A stretch of 64,000 nt of DNA from Sipunculus nudus (Eukaryota; Annelida; Sipuncula; Golfingiida; Sipunculidae), in contig CM049315.1 of NCBI GenBank assembly GCA_026874595.1, positions 78,291,401 to 78,355,400 of the forward strand. Direction: 5' to 3'. Positions 48,546-60,459 of this stretch are shown in pieces. The stretch's first letter is position 1, and every line of letters begins with the position of its first letter. The notes below the pieces were generated by a model. It had not been told where the DNA came from and ran no database searches. It saw only the letters and a program-made list of their open reading frames with translations. Both the position numbers and the translations under genes were made by a program.

Positions 48546-49560
48546 CTCTGTACACTTATTTAATTAATCAGCCCTTAGAATCTCTGTTTTAAAATAAGAG
48601 CAAGAATCTATGGATTTTAGAATCCCTTTCTACTAAGCTCTGGCTAGAGTATATCACACCGACTTGGTCACAGGTACAAGTGAAAAAAATAATCTGTAAG
48701 CATTCCGATCTGACTGATATCACCTACTCTGATATGTAACACCAGTGATGTTTGAAATCATATTCCAATGACTGTAGGGAAATGACCCTTAAGAAAACAT
48801 GAATGTAGTAAACCAAATGATGAATTCCATCTCTGTAGTGATTACCATTATTTCCTGTGGCTTGCAGGCATTCCCTGTCAGTCATATTAACCCGTTACAT
48901 TACAGCTGTTAGAGCCACACTTGTATGTACATGGTCAGAATTTCACAAACATGCAGGAAGATTTAGCAGTATGTAGAATTTTAACAGAATCACTTCACAA
49001 GTGATGTGTTTTTTTTAAACTAAACAAAAAATGTATGGTTGATATTTATTCTTTCTAAACAGCACAATGACTTTTAGTGGTTTGTTTAAACAAATGACAA
49101 CAAATGTGTTTCCTAATCATTATTTCCATCAGACTGGTGCTTTCACTATGAAGTGTCATTAGACCTACTTATATCAAACTCATTTGTGTATTAGGAGTTT
49201 TAAACAGGAGTTTTTATCAGATCATTTCCTCCAGCTGTTTACTCTGTAAGGTCATGTGTTTTAAAGAATGCAGGCCTCCCAAACCTGCATAAGTTCATAA
49301 AATTCTTAAATATCCCTAATTGGCATAAATAGCATAAAATAAGTAACAAGATCATAACCCAATAACATTTGTTTCGAATTCAAAGTCAATGGCTATTTTG
49401 CATAGTGCCAAAACTACCATGTGTGTATATTTGCATTGCATTTTACACAAGTGGTGTGCGGGCTAAATAAAATTAGTTGTTTCTTGAAAAGCATGAAAAT
49501 ATCATATTGCAATATCCTTAACAGCTGTTGAGATATTCATGACCTAAATTGCTGCATATA
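48546..49560. other. intron, nothing recognised
   Basis: AT-rich intron without exon or named repeat. Confidence 0.5.
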
Positions 49561-49564
49561 TATA

Positions 49565-49770
49565 TGATGTATATGTCACAGTGTGGATGAGAATCCAGTT
49601 GGGTTCGGAACTCAACCAGTTGAGATGGGAATTCCGATCTTAACAGTTGAGAAGGGAATGGTCACTGTTGGAATATTCCAATGTACAGTGGTTAAGACTG
49701 GGATTGCCAGAAGTGAATCAGTATACTTTAGGATATCCTGAAATACATTAGTTCACTATAAAATATCTAG
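49565..49770 (+). repeat. GATATCC/GTTGAGATGGGAATTCC dispersed repeat
   Basis: AACCAGTTGAGATGGGAATT, GGAATATTCCAATGTAC and TTAGGATATCCTGAAAT recur at 54725-54775 and 54970-55185. Confidence 0.75.
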
Positions 49771-49791
49771 ATACATCTACAGTTTTATTGT

Positions 49792-51333
49792 TAGCTCAGC
49801 TGACTGTAAGTCATCTGAGCTATAGTCGTGGTCCATCATCCATCGCCATCTGTCTGTCTGTCCATCTTTCCGTCCATTAGACTGGCACTTCTTGAAACCG
49901 TTAGACCTACAAATCCAAAATTTGGCATACTGTTAGATGTCCCCAAAATCTCCTACCATACAGAAAATTGAGTCAATATGACTTTGTTCCTTCAAGATAT
50001 TTAGGAAAAACCTCAAATTTCGCCTAAAAACCTATTATCACACTTCAGGACTGCCTTATATCAAAACCACTGATCTGTTTTTCTCTATATTTGCCAGAAG
50101 TATTCTCCTATATATTTCCTGTATACTTGCCATGTTTTAAAGTTGGCTTGAACATAATGGACTTTGTAAAAAATCAGAAAAAATATTTACTCACTTAACA
50201 TGAAAAATTTTGAAACTAGAGACTATTTTCCTGAGTATATAACTTTGCTTATTTAAGGTTCAATTGTTTACCCAAAATTAGATCTGAATTTTGTATACTT
50301 TTTAAGTTATAAGCATAAAATTAAAATCAGTACCTTAAATTTTGCCCAACTTTGACCATGGCACGTTTTTTTTTTCCTGTAAATATTTTTTATTTAATTT
50401 TCACAGCATGTGAACATAAGTATTAAATTTGTTTAAATCTTAAATTTGAAAATGAAAGTTTGAAAATTAGGAAAGTTATTGATTTTTTTTCTTGAGGCTC
50501 TATTGTAGTTATTTGCTTTGTCCGGATGCAGGGTCCCACTCCAGGTCACTGGAAGTCAGCTATGCCAGGGTTATTTGTTACAGCCACTGGGGGAGATCCC
50601 CTGTCCCCTGCTGTGAGGTGTACAGTTATTCTCATATCACCAACCCAATCCCCCCCCCCCCCGCAAACCCAACCCACCAAAGTGTTATGCAGTAATTGTT
50701 ATTATTTTCACTGTATCTCCTTAATTGTAATGCTGTTTCCACTCCAATTCACAAACACTTTCCTTGAAAAAGTAATTCAAGGTGTAATCCAGAAGATGCC
50801 ACGTTGTGTTAATGTAGCATTTTTAAAGAAATCAATTTTTATAAATGACTTTAACAAATATAATTAAGCCCATCAGTATGCTTAAATTTATAAAATATGA
50901 AGCAAATTATGGATAAATAAAGGCACAATTTAAAATTGCAATCTGACTCAAGTTATATTTTTAGATATTTATTGTTTTGCAAATTTATTTTTGAGGTAAA
51001 AAATAAATAAACATTTGTATGCATTATGTGGTGTTATCTGACAAGATTAAGATTTATGATGATGCAATTTAGAATTATGAATCACTTTATTTTCAGATAT
51101 ATATGTTATATTGGAAATGTATAGAAATATAAACTGATAATAAAAAAAATGATGTGATAAAAAAATGAGGATCTAATGCAAACATTAATTTTCTGCCTCA
51201 GCGGAATTGACCATGGCCATTATCACCTCTTCCTCATTATCTCCATTTGATATTAATTTAGGTTTTCATATTATTTTAGATTTTTACCTTCAAGGTCATC
51301 TTCAGCTGAACACATTGACCGATGGGTTCCTTG
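49792..51333 (+). mobile_element. GCTCAGCTG family, diverged body
   Basis: Starts TTAGCTCAGCTGACTG with a TCTG microsatellite and ends TTCAGCTGAACACATTGACC then GATGGGTTCCTTG. The middle lacks the GGTGGCGCC modules and contains a C-run at 50652-50662. No exon. Confidence 0.65.
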
Positions 51334-51797
51334 TTTTACACTTTTATCAGATAAATATAGTTATTCCTGTGACGAAGAGGACTGAATCTGACTCATAGAG
51401 TATATGTCCTCTCAGTATTATCATTAAATGTAGTAGGTAGTATGGTGCACTGTACAATAAGAAAACTAAAATTAAGGAGAAAACAAACTATAAATAAATA
51501 TTTGATTATGAAAATAGAGTAAAATACAATAAATATGATTCTTAAATGGAGGAAAATGATTCTTTCAGACAGCGTTTAAATGTTGATATTGTACAACAAG
51601 GATCAATATCTTATAATCTTAATAATATTGTTCCAAACTCCAGCCCCTTTGAGTTGTAAAGTTTTACTTGAGGCTGCAGTTTTACATGCTGATACATGAT
51701 AAAATGAATTCTTCTTGTTCTGTTATAATGTACATCTCAGTATTATCAGAATTATTCAAATGCAATTAAAGGTAACATGTCATAATAAATCTTAAGG
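51334..51797. other. intron, nothing recognised
   Basis: AT-rich intron. Confidence 0.5.
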
Positions 51798-53841
51798 GGT
51801 GAACCCATCAAGGCCGACACGCATCACAACACAGCGCGACGCAGGCCGACACAGAAATCAGGCGACACACACCTACACTTGGTTGTGTCGGTTTGCGTCA
51901 CCTAGCATGTTGTGAAGTGTGTCGTGCAGCCAAAATAACAAACCAATTGACTGATATACCCGCGACACACTTTTGAGTTCATGACATGGAGATTATCATG
52001 TGTTGGCCGGAAGTTGACCTTTCTAGATTATCTGTTGCAAGTGTTTAGCAAAAAGCTATAGCCACTTTATATTTTATATTTTGAATTTGAAGACTAAAAC
52101 AAGATGAAGGCTCCGATGACAATCGGGCACATTTGAGCAATACTCACATGAGCCCTGTTTTTCAGGAAATATGAGGGGGGCAGTCCACTGAGTTTGGGCA
52201 AAAGCCCAATTCATGATAATGAGGACAGTATAGCCACCAGCCAGAATATAAAAACTTTCTCAATATCATTTTCCAACACATAATACGGTATGAATAATTT
52301 GAGAATAAATGTTATTTTTGCTCAGTTTTCATTATTTGTTTGACCATTCACAATATCCTAAATATCTTGTTATGAGATACGCAATTGAAAGAGAATTGAT
52401 ATAAAAATTAAAAGATAAGAAACTGAAAATATGATCTCAAAATCATTAAGTACAAAAGTACATGTTTTATTCCCCTAAAAAGAGAAGGGGACACATGAAA
52501 TTTTGTCCCCGTTATACTTTGTCCTTTTCCCTAAAAAGGGAGGGGGACATGCTCCTGCCCGCCCACCTCCCCCCCCCCCCCCCCACAAGGCCCATGATTA
52601 CTGATGTCCCTGACGTTATTAATGACATTGATACTTAATATTAAATGTTGCTACCATTCAATTAAATATTTATTTATTTTTTAATTTTGTGATCACAGTA
52701 GGGCATGTATATGGGTTTATAATTTCGCCATTTTACCTTTACTTGAATCAAGTGTTAGCGCAACAATTTCCCCAGGTGCTTATATACCGGCCAAAGCTTC
52801 GTTTGACTAATATTCTTTGAATGATCAATGCCTTGAGGGAGGGGTAAATGTTCAACAACTGTATACTATCATGACATGGAAAAAGCGTATGATTTTCCAG
52901 ACCGAATATAAATTAATGGTGGGAAAGGGGGAGTGCAAAGGGCTTAAACAAGATTGTTGTTTTAATTTTCAGTAGTCTATCCAGTAAATGAGGTTAAGGC
53001 AATGGGGTCTGGAAAAGTTTGTACTCCACATATTACATATTTCAAGCCTTCTATCAAACGACAAACTTGGCTCATTCCGTGGTATGAGATTATATCCATC
53101 CTAAAGAGGAAGAGCAGCCCCTGCGGTTTTGCTCAGGTTTGTGTTTTGTTTTAAAGGACCTGCTTTAAAGGACCTGATTCATAAAATAAAGCTTTTTTAT
53201 CATTTTTTTTATTAACTGATTTGGTGTTTTTTATTTATTCAATATAAAGTATAAATGCAGAATATAGTGAATATGCTGTTTATTAAAAAACTAAGAAACA
53301 TTTTATATTCAGAACTTTTATGCAGAAATGATATACAAAGAAAAATGGAGCGTATCGTCAATACATATCGGATATCCAATTGAGTGTATCGCAATATGTA
53401 TTGTACCTAAATAGGCAGACCGATACCCATTCCTAGGCAGGACCAATGGAAGACAACAGAAAATTGACTCCTGATTGGCTGGAAGTGACCTTGACATTGA
53501 CCCACTCACTCAAAGTAGTGCTGCGTGTCGGTATAGGCCATGAAAAGTGCGTCGCACGTCCGATTCCACTGCACGATCCGTGTCAAGTTGTGTCGAGAAG
53601 AAACCAACGCAACCTGAAACACTTTATTATCGCACGACAAATGGAACATGTTCGATCGTGTCGCAAGGCCCGCGATGCAAAGCCGACACACTTCTTGTGT
53701 AGTGTGCTTCTCCACGATGTGTCGTGTGAGCTGGTCCAATGCCACGACACAGGCGGACGTCGCAACACACTTGACGTCATATGTGTCGTAAAGCGTGTCG
53801 AGAGACGTGTTTGGAGGCGTTTCGGCTTTGGTGGGTTCACC
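51798..53841. mobile_element. inverted-repeat element with GTGTCG-rich ends, 2.0 kb
   Basis: Left end GGTGAACCCATCAAGGCCGA; right end, reversed, GGTGAACCCACCAAAGCCGA. The arms continue with 24 of 28 matches. Both subterminal zones (51810-51960, 53515-53815) are crowded with GTGTCG/CGACAC words and are far richer in CG than the surroundings. No transposase-like frame; the 53446-53871 open frame is made of these words. No clear target duplication. Confidence 0.8.
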
Positions 53842-54700
53842 TGTTTATACATAAATAAACCAACACTATAATTGTTATTATTTTCTGGATAAGCTATCAA
53901 AAAAATATAATTTTGTTATAATAATAAATAAATATGTAAAATCATGATATTGTGGCAGTGATATATAATTTTTTTATTCCTTTATTCTTTTATCTAGTCT
54001 AGTTTTAAATAAAACTGCTGCTAGATTTCATAGTACATTGTTGTTAATGAGCTGTGGTCTCCATTCTCCAGCTGATGTTCTAACAACCAGGTTTACATCA
54101 GATGAAGGCTCCACAGAAGAAAACTGTATTACCCTTCATGTCATACGTTACTATATTAAAACAATTCATCCCTGGGAATGGACACTGTAGCTGTAGTGGA
54201 ATTTTTTCAATGAATGCAATATTTTAGTAAACAAAAACAAATTTTTTTTCAATATTGGTACAGCTTTATTACGGTACTGGATGTTGTTTCACAAAGTGCT
54301 GTATTTAGGAGGAAAGTCAATTTTTTTCATTTATGCTTTGCAGGTTTTATAACTTAAGAATTGTCATTAATCATTTAAAGCTGAAAGATTTACTCTATAA
54401 AACATTTTTTCTTCACTTGATGTCTTTATCAGTGTTAAATAGATCCTTGAGTGTTTTAATTATTTATTGTGAATGCTGCATACTGCATAGTTTAAATTGT
54501 GATTACAGTTTAGTTATAGAATTGCTACAATTGAATCCTTAGTCTGTTTCATTCCCTCAAATCTGTATATATTAATTTTAATATCTATGCTTTTATTCAG
54601 CTGGTTAGTGTTCTAAGGTTGGCCCTGTATTGTGAACCCAGCAAAAATTAACAGATAATCAGATATTCTTGTGTACACTTAACAGAAATTGAAACTTAAA
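53842..54700. other. intron, nothing recognised
   Basis: AT-rich intron; no exon seen. Confidence 0.5.
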
Positions 54701-54779
54701 ATAAATCTTAACAACAAGGGTAAGATATTCTACTGTAGATTAGTGTATTTCAGGATATTCCAAAATAAACTGTATCACC

Positions 54780-54960
54780 TTGTTATTATTGTTACAAAGA
54801 CAAATTTTTTCAGGGGAAGATTCTTGGCCAATCTGAGATTCGAACCCATGTCGGTGGCGCACAAGTCCGGCGTACCAACCGCGTCGCTAGCAAAGCATGC
54901 TTCACTAGCAAGACAGTTGGGTCCGCTTTCATGTAACAATATAAGCCATAATAATAAGAA
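54780..54960 (-). mobile_element. tRNA-like SINE fragment
   Basis: On the minus strand a B-box-like GGGTTCGAATCTC (about 54849-54837) follows an A-box-like TAGCGACGCGGTTGGTA. The spacing fits a tRNA-derived promoter but no acceptor stem can be drawn. TTGTTATTATTGTTAC before and GTAACAATAT...AATAATAAG after form an inverted pair. Interrupts the GATATCC repeat. Confidence 0.55.
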
Positions 54961-54969
54961 CTTCTTAGA

Positions 54970-55185
54970 AAGAAAACTAGTGTATTTTAGGATATCCCAA
55001 AGTGAACTGGTTTGTGTGTGGATATCTCAATGTGAACCAATGTACAATGGAATATTCCAATGTCAACTAGTTGAGATTGGATTAAAAAACTATTCCCATC
55101 TCAATGGTTTAGCGGGAATTTCCATCTCAGTTGGGAGATAGCCAGTTGAGATGGGAATTCCTGTCTCAACTAGTTGCAGTGGTAT
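54970..55185 (+). repeat. GATATCC/GTTGAGATGGGAATTCC repeat, second copy
   Basis: TAGTGTATTTTAGGATATCC, GGAATATTCCAATGTCAAC and CCAGTTGAGATGGGAATTCC match 49565-49770. Confidence 0.75.
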
Positions 55186-55355
55186 TCCCTCCTGACACAA
55201 GTTCAAAGGTTAAGGTCACAGGAAGCATCTGTCCAAAAATTAATTTCTGGAGAGTAACTCCAGTGTGATCACATGTGGATTTCAAATTTCTATGGGCCCT
55301 TCTTGACTTGTCAGTTTTCTGGTTTCAGTTCAGAATTTGTCTTTTTTCCCTCCAG

Positions 55356-55474
55356 GTGCCCCCATCATGGCCTCTTTACCAAACTTTTACCAGGCAGATG
55401 TAGAATACATGGATGCCATCGACGGGGTCCACCCTGACAAGGAACAACATGAAACATTTATTGATGTAGAACCT
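55356..55474 (+). CDS. CD36/SCARB exon 8 of window
   Basis: Acceptor TTTTTTCCCTCCAG ends at 55355; donor GTGAGT starts at 55475. The 119 bp encode a Gly completed at the junction, then APIMASLPNFYQADVEYM, DAIDGVHPDKEQHETF and IDVEP. LPNFYQAD and the G-x-H-P-x-x-x-x-H-x-T-F-x-D block are diagnostic for SCARB/LIMP-2 proteins. It ends in phase 0, so the next exon starts on a codon. Confidence 0.95.
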
Positions 55475-56337
55475 GTGAGTCTTTATGTGTACCAACACAT
55501 ACATGTCAAGTGAAATTTTCTTTTTGTTAAGGTAAAATTTTTAGAAGGTATGGTGTAATTGTAATTATTACCAGTTTTTTAAGTGTATATGTTTATATGT
55601 GTTACTATAATCAGTTTATGTAATAAACATAATTTCAGCTTTGAAGTATAATGGATATTTTGAAGTATTTTCAGGATAATGCTGATTTTGATGGATAAAT
55701 ATTTGCTTAATAAATATTTAATTAAAACGGTGATAGGTGAAAGCTGTGGTTGTGTTTGATTTAAATCCCAGTCACATTAAGAGCAATATGTTGTAAAGTA
55801 TAGTAATGGCCATGCATACTGTTTGTAGTGTTCTAGTGTAATTATATAATTTATTGCAGCTAATTTATTTTGCTGCAATTGGAACCACCTGTGTTTACAG
55901 TAATCATGAGATGGGAAGTGGTTAAACTCGACATGGAACCAACTGGGGAATAGTTAGGGGCTAGCATGATAAATTTATAGTAAGAAAGGAGAGTCTGAAA
56001 AATACCATCAAACAATAATAATACAAGCTTTTTAAAACCTTTTAATAAAATAATCCAGAACTACTAAGGAGTTAATTTTTGACCTGATATATTGTATAGG
56101 ATGCAGCCATATTTATTTCTAATATTGAGGAAGCCAAATCAGTGCTGAGAAAAATTCTCCAGTTCAGTGACGAGTGGCAACACGACTTCTGAATGGTGAA
56201 AAACACATTTATTTTGTGATTACCATAAAAACAAGCAGTTTCAAACACTGCATTATAACAGGAAACTTTTCTGTTTTCTGATTGTATGGTTTATCTGATT
56301 TTCCTTAAGTACTATGTTGTTTTTTTTTTGTTAACAG
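55475..56337. other. intron 8, nothing recognised
   Basis: Short AT-rich intron between exons 8 and 9 with no repeat family recognised. Confidence 0.6.
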
Positions 56338-56411
56338 AACACAGGATCCGCCCTGAGTGCTGCCAAGAAACTACAGATAAACGCCTACATAGAGCCAAGT
56401 GTACTTATTGA
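56338..56411 (+). CDS. CD36/SCARB exon 9 of window
   Basis: A 74-bp exon after a T-run and TTAACAG, followed by GTAAGT. It encodes NTGSALSAAKKLQINAYIEP and SVLIE with the last codon split (phase 2). The T-G-x-x-L-x-A-A-K-K-L-Q-I-N strand is part of the ectodomain core that lines the lipid tunnel. The following family exon, expected to contain an L-P-L-L-W-like strand, was not found in the remaining 7.6 kb. Confidence 0.92.
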
Positions 56412-56849
56412 GTAAGTCTTGGTTTTTATGCTGCTGTGATAAACTTCATTGTCTTAGTGAAATAATGAATGGAATACACATAGTAAGCATGCATATGGTG
56501 CTACCATCTATTGTGTAACTTGAGTACTAAATTAGATATTGCATCACAAGGTTGGTGGGTGATATTTTAATAATTAGAGCTTGTGAACTTGTGATTAAAG
56601 CTGTTTTCACTCTACAAGCATAATGAGTACAGTTTCCCAATTATGGAATTCAACACACTGGACTTAATACATTTGTGGTCTTACTACACCAGAGAAGCGT
56701 ATTCAGTACCATATTTGATCAAGTATTCAATTCACTTCTCATGTTCACTGTTTAACCTCATTTCTATAATTATTTTTCTTATTGAGAATCACTAAATGTT
56801 ATGTAAAATTTCAGTCACATCTTTTGGATTAAGCTTGTTTTTTGTTTTT

Positions 56850-58090
56850 TTTTGCTATCTGCATTGACTTAAATTTTACAGAGAAAAAGCCAGAAACATT
56901 TAAAATCTTCTTCTCTGAAACAGACCAGCCAAATTGTTCAATGTTTCACAGAAATAATCCCAGAAGCCATCTCTCTCAAATTTGTTCAAATGGTTCCGGT
57001 TCAGTGAATTGTGGCCGAGTTACAGTAAGCTGGATATGCCCAATATGCATACTTAAATTACAGTCTCAGATACAGCATCACCAAGTTTAAGGCAAATGTT
57101 GGTCACATGAATTATGTTTGAAATTGAGGTTTTTGTAGTGCCACCTGCATCAACCTTGTTTTACATTTAAAAGAATTCTTAATTTTAGCCACTTTCAGCC
57201 TCTACATTAAAATTTTTCTGATGAAACTGTCAAGCTTAATTGTATCCCCCAAAACAAAGTTTTGTAGATTCTATGATTTTGACCAGGTTCCCCCAACGCT
57301 GCTGCCGCATTCGTTTCCAAAATAGAGCTCTGAGACCACTGGACAGAGTTTCCGAAACTAACATGATTATCGGGTCACATGTGAACTGGTGCCAAAATAT
57401 TTTGCTTTGACCTCTGACCCTTCCTCTTTCCACTGCATCCAACTGTGCATCTGTTTTGACACATTAACCCACATATCTTTGGACTCGTCTGACCAATCAG
57501 GAAAAAATTTTGCACAAATGTAGCCCTTGGATAGCTTTATTACATACATAGGAAATGGTGGTGCCATCTGCAACCATTTTTGCACAGCGTCCATCTGTTC
57601 ATCTGCCTTGGGATAAAATCACTCATATCTCTGCAGTGAATGGATTTCATCCTCATGAAATTTTGCACGTGTATAGATCTCACATAGCTCTTTATCATAC
57701 ACAAAATTGGTGATGCCACCTGCAACCATTTTTTCACAGCGTAAGTCTGTTTGTCTGCCATGGGATAAAATCACTCATATCTCTGCAGTGAATGGACTTA
57801 TCCACCTGAAATTTTGCATGTGTATCCTGGAAAGCTTTCTTAATTTTATGAGGGGTGACCCACCTACATTCAAGTTTGGCCTGTAGAAGCTACATACACA
57901 AATTTCTGCTGCAGACATCCATGTTATTATGCAACACACCTCTCTCTATTTCCCCTTGCCACTCAATCCATGCCTCACTTCACCTGTCCCGCTCTTGTTT
58001 CGGCGGATACAGGTAGTGGCTTGTCGACTACCCGTACTCTAGTTGTTAAAGGGTTTTCTCAATCTATAAGAATAGATCAGGCAGGCCTCG
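56850..58090 (+). mobile_element. GCGAACC family fragment interrupted by element C
   Basis: 56870-57240 matches the body of the copy at 25525 (CAGAAATAATCCCAGAAGCC, GATGAAACTGTCAAGCTTAA). It is broken at 57240 and resumes at 58043 with TTGTTAAAGG...TATAAGAATAGATCAGG, parallel to TTATAAGAATAGATTGGG at 26151. Confidence 0.78.
57241..58042 (+). mobile_element. Helentron-like element C (TATCCGCC family)
   Basis: Starts TGTATCCCCCAAAACAAAG; inverse GTTTCGGCGGATACA near 57999; stem GGTAGT...ACTACC and terminal CCGTACTCTAG before TT. The insertion between AAGCTTAAT and TGTTAAAG is confirmed by uninterrupted relatives at 23331 and 26101. Confidence 0.85.
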
Positions 58091-60455
58091 ATTTTATGCA
58101 TTCCTGCATTCCAGAGGCAGGCAATATTCACGGAGGGAATGCTGTATTTTTCATTGAATTCCGTATCGGGAATACCAGCCTATTATCAAAGAATTTGGTT
58201 TATTTTAAAGGCCATAACTAAATGAAATTAATCTACGTAAAGAAAGAAAGTTAAAAAGAATCACCACCAAAAATAGACAATATATGCGGTAGCTTATGTT
58301 TTATATGTGTCCTGATCAGTTTTGTCAGAAATACCGTCATGATCGTTACAGAACTGAAGAAATCACGCAGTTGCCGCAATGACAAACATCTAATTTGTTG
58401 AGATTGTGCACTAGACATCGTCAGTGGCAGGTTCCATTATAAAGCCCTGCTTCATTTGTTTTATATACGCACCGTTCTGCCGTGATCTTAGCTGAGAAAA
58501 AATATTCATAACCACCATAAGCGCATAATGTCTGTGAATATTTACCAGCCAAAATTGTCATGAATGAAGTCACATGGGGTGAACTTTTACTACGAATCTC
58601 TTATTGGCTATCTATCTGTGACACATCATCGCCCTGCCAATCAGAAGAACCTTTTCATGAGGTATTGATATATGCAAATAAACATGTCACATGGTTTCTA
58701 TGCGGCTTTATGGCCAACATTGGCTGGTTGACAGTACAAATGTTGAGCATTATAGTATGACAGCGTTGAGCTTGCACTTTATTTGTAATCAAATGAGGAC
58801 GATTTCAAATTGCTCAGTGTTTGTTTCCGCGATTCACCTATTTTTCATAAATATTTGTGCATAATAATATTTCAGACTTCATTGATCTTAGGCTTATGGC
58901 CGCAGGCTGTTAAGCTGTTTTGCCCGTGTGTCGAAATTTGGGAGCGGTTTACTGGCAGTTTTTATTTTCCCTCTAACGTACGAGGATGTATCAGTCATTC
59001 CACGAATAAATAGGCATAATCAGACATAATTAAAGGCTCAAATTAAATTATTGACGTCGTTTGGTAATACCTTAGATTATAAAAATTAAGAACATCTTCC
59101 ACATGGAGACAGAGGGAGTTTAAGAATATAATTATAGAGGGCTATTATTCTAGCACGTGAAGGCAGACTTTTACAGATCTGGGCTTGCACCTTCATATCA
59201 TAAGGGGCCGATCCAAAAATACGTTCATACCTTGGTACGACGATCAACTAAAATTACACACTTATTAATGAATGAAAAATATGTATCATGATGTTATTGT
59301 TGTCTACACGGGCACTGATGAAAAATCGCCGTCCTATAAAAAAAAAAATGTCCAAAAATAATGTCCTTTTAGTCCAACAGAATTTTTCCAAACGTCTTCC
59401 TGTACATGTCCTGTACAAAATGGCCCTAATCTCTGGTGGGGAAACCTGTGGTGTTTGTAGTAAAAAATGGTAAACAAGTCTTTCAAAACTGGAAATCGGG
59501 TACTTGTTCAAGAAGAGTAGACCGTATCTAAAGAATACATGGTGAATATATGGTGATACACCAACAATTTATGATCTTAAAATTAATATTACTGCTGCCG
59601 TTTTTTTTTTCCATGCAAATATTCTGAACGGAAATAAACAAAACTTGTCCGATTGAACCAACTGAAGATTCTGCATGTGAGTTCCTCTTGGCCCACGTGT
59701 GTCATTTGACTTTGGCGGGAACATTCGTTTTCATCCCGGGTACAATACATTCATGCTAATTTTTCCCCATGGTACCTTTTCCAAATGTGCAGGTCCCACA
59801 TGCTGCAATCGCATGTATTTGTATGGTATGTGATTAGATACATCCAGTATGAAGGCCAAATACAAATGCTAATACAGATATTATACTATTACACAACACA
59901 AATGCAAATACATAATGTAGCTGTATTTAAATAAAAATATGTTTTTGACCCTAACCCTGCAAGATTCACATTCCGCTGAATACCATTTGTTTTATTAAGT
60001 TTTTTTATGTGGTGAACTCTGTGAATGCTGCAACAGATAATCCTTTATCTTTTGCTTCAATAAGTCATTAAGATATAAACACCTTGTTGCTCTTTTCTAT
60101 ATTTACATTTCTATATTCATTTAACAAGATAAATGTTTTAGTGTCATCTGATTAGTCATGGGGATATATACAGGGATTGCTTATTCTTTTTTTTTTCAGC
60201 TTGAAACATTCTATATTTAAACATAGATTCTGAGGGAAGTGATAGGTCTGGTGGGAATTCCAGAAAAATTATTGCATTCCCGCGAGGGAATGTAACAAAT
60301 TTCTATTATTTCGACCCTTGTCAGGTAATTGATTTTTAATAGAGTCTTAGAAAGTTAAGGTTAATCTAGTAGCCAAGGGAGGGCTGCAATAGTCTTTTTT
60401 TTGCAAAACTGTTTCAAATGCTGTAACATTGCACAAAAATGATTCTTAGATGGCC
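58091..60455. other. intron 9, unassigned
   Basis: No family exon seen. Contains CCAAT-like and ATGCAAAT words (58600-58680) and an E-box CACGTG (59694) next to TTTGGCGGGAA (59711), but no gene to attach them to. Confidence 0.4.
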
Positions 60456-60459
60456 TGTT

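Larger units (their letters stand above)
10743..56411 (+). other. CD36/SCARB-family gene, nine internal exons (partial)
   Basis: Nine GT-AG exons join in phase (donor phases 2,0,0,2,1,2,1,0,2) into about 365 residues of a class B scavenger receptor. Members are two-pass membrane glycoproteins of the plasma membrane or lysosome that bind lipoproteins, fatty acids, phospholipids or microbial ligands and pass lipid through an ectodomain tunnel. Hallmarks seen are GPYTYR, the SVG block, CNMINGTDG, the cysteine-rich GFCTTKC segment, GAPIM followed by PNFYQAD, and LQINAYIEPS. Both membrane segments are missing: the first exon should be upstream and the final quarter downstream. Introns run from about 0.9 to 10.4 kb and are mostly repeats. 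I cannot decide between SCARB1-, SCARB2- and CD36-type, or an invertebrate-specific paralogue. Confidence 0.93.

Noticed and set aside
53446-53871. 141-codon open frame and reverse-strand frames overlapping it
   Set aside because: Consists of the GTGTCG/CGACAC subterminal words of the inverted-repeat element; no recognisable domain and overlapping frames open on both strands.
54689-55141. 150-codon open frame
   Set aside because: Runs across the GATATCC repeat and the tRNA-like SINE fragment; no family resemblance.
58560-58760. Possible small gene or promoter with CCAAT and ATGCAAAT words
   Set aside because: The 66-codon frame has no recognisable domain and the motifs are short enough to be chance.
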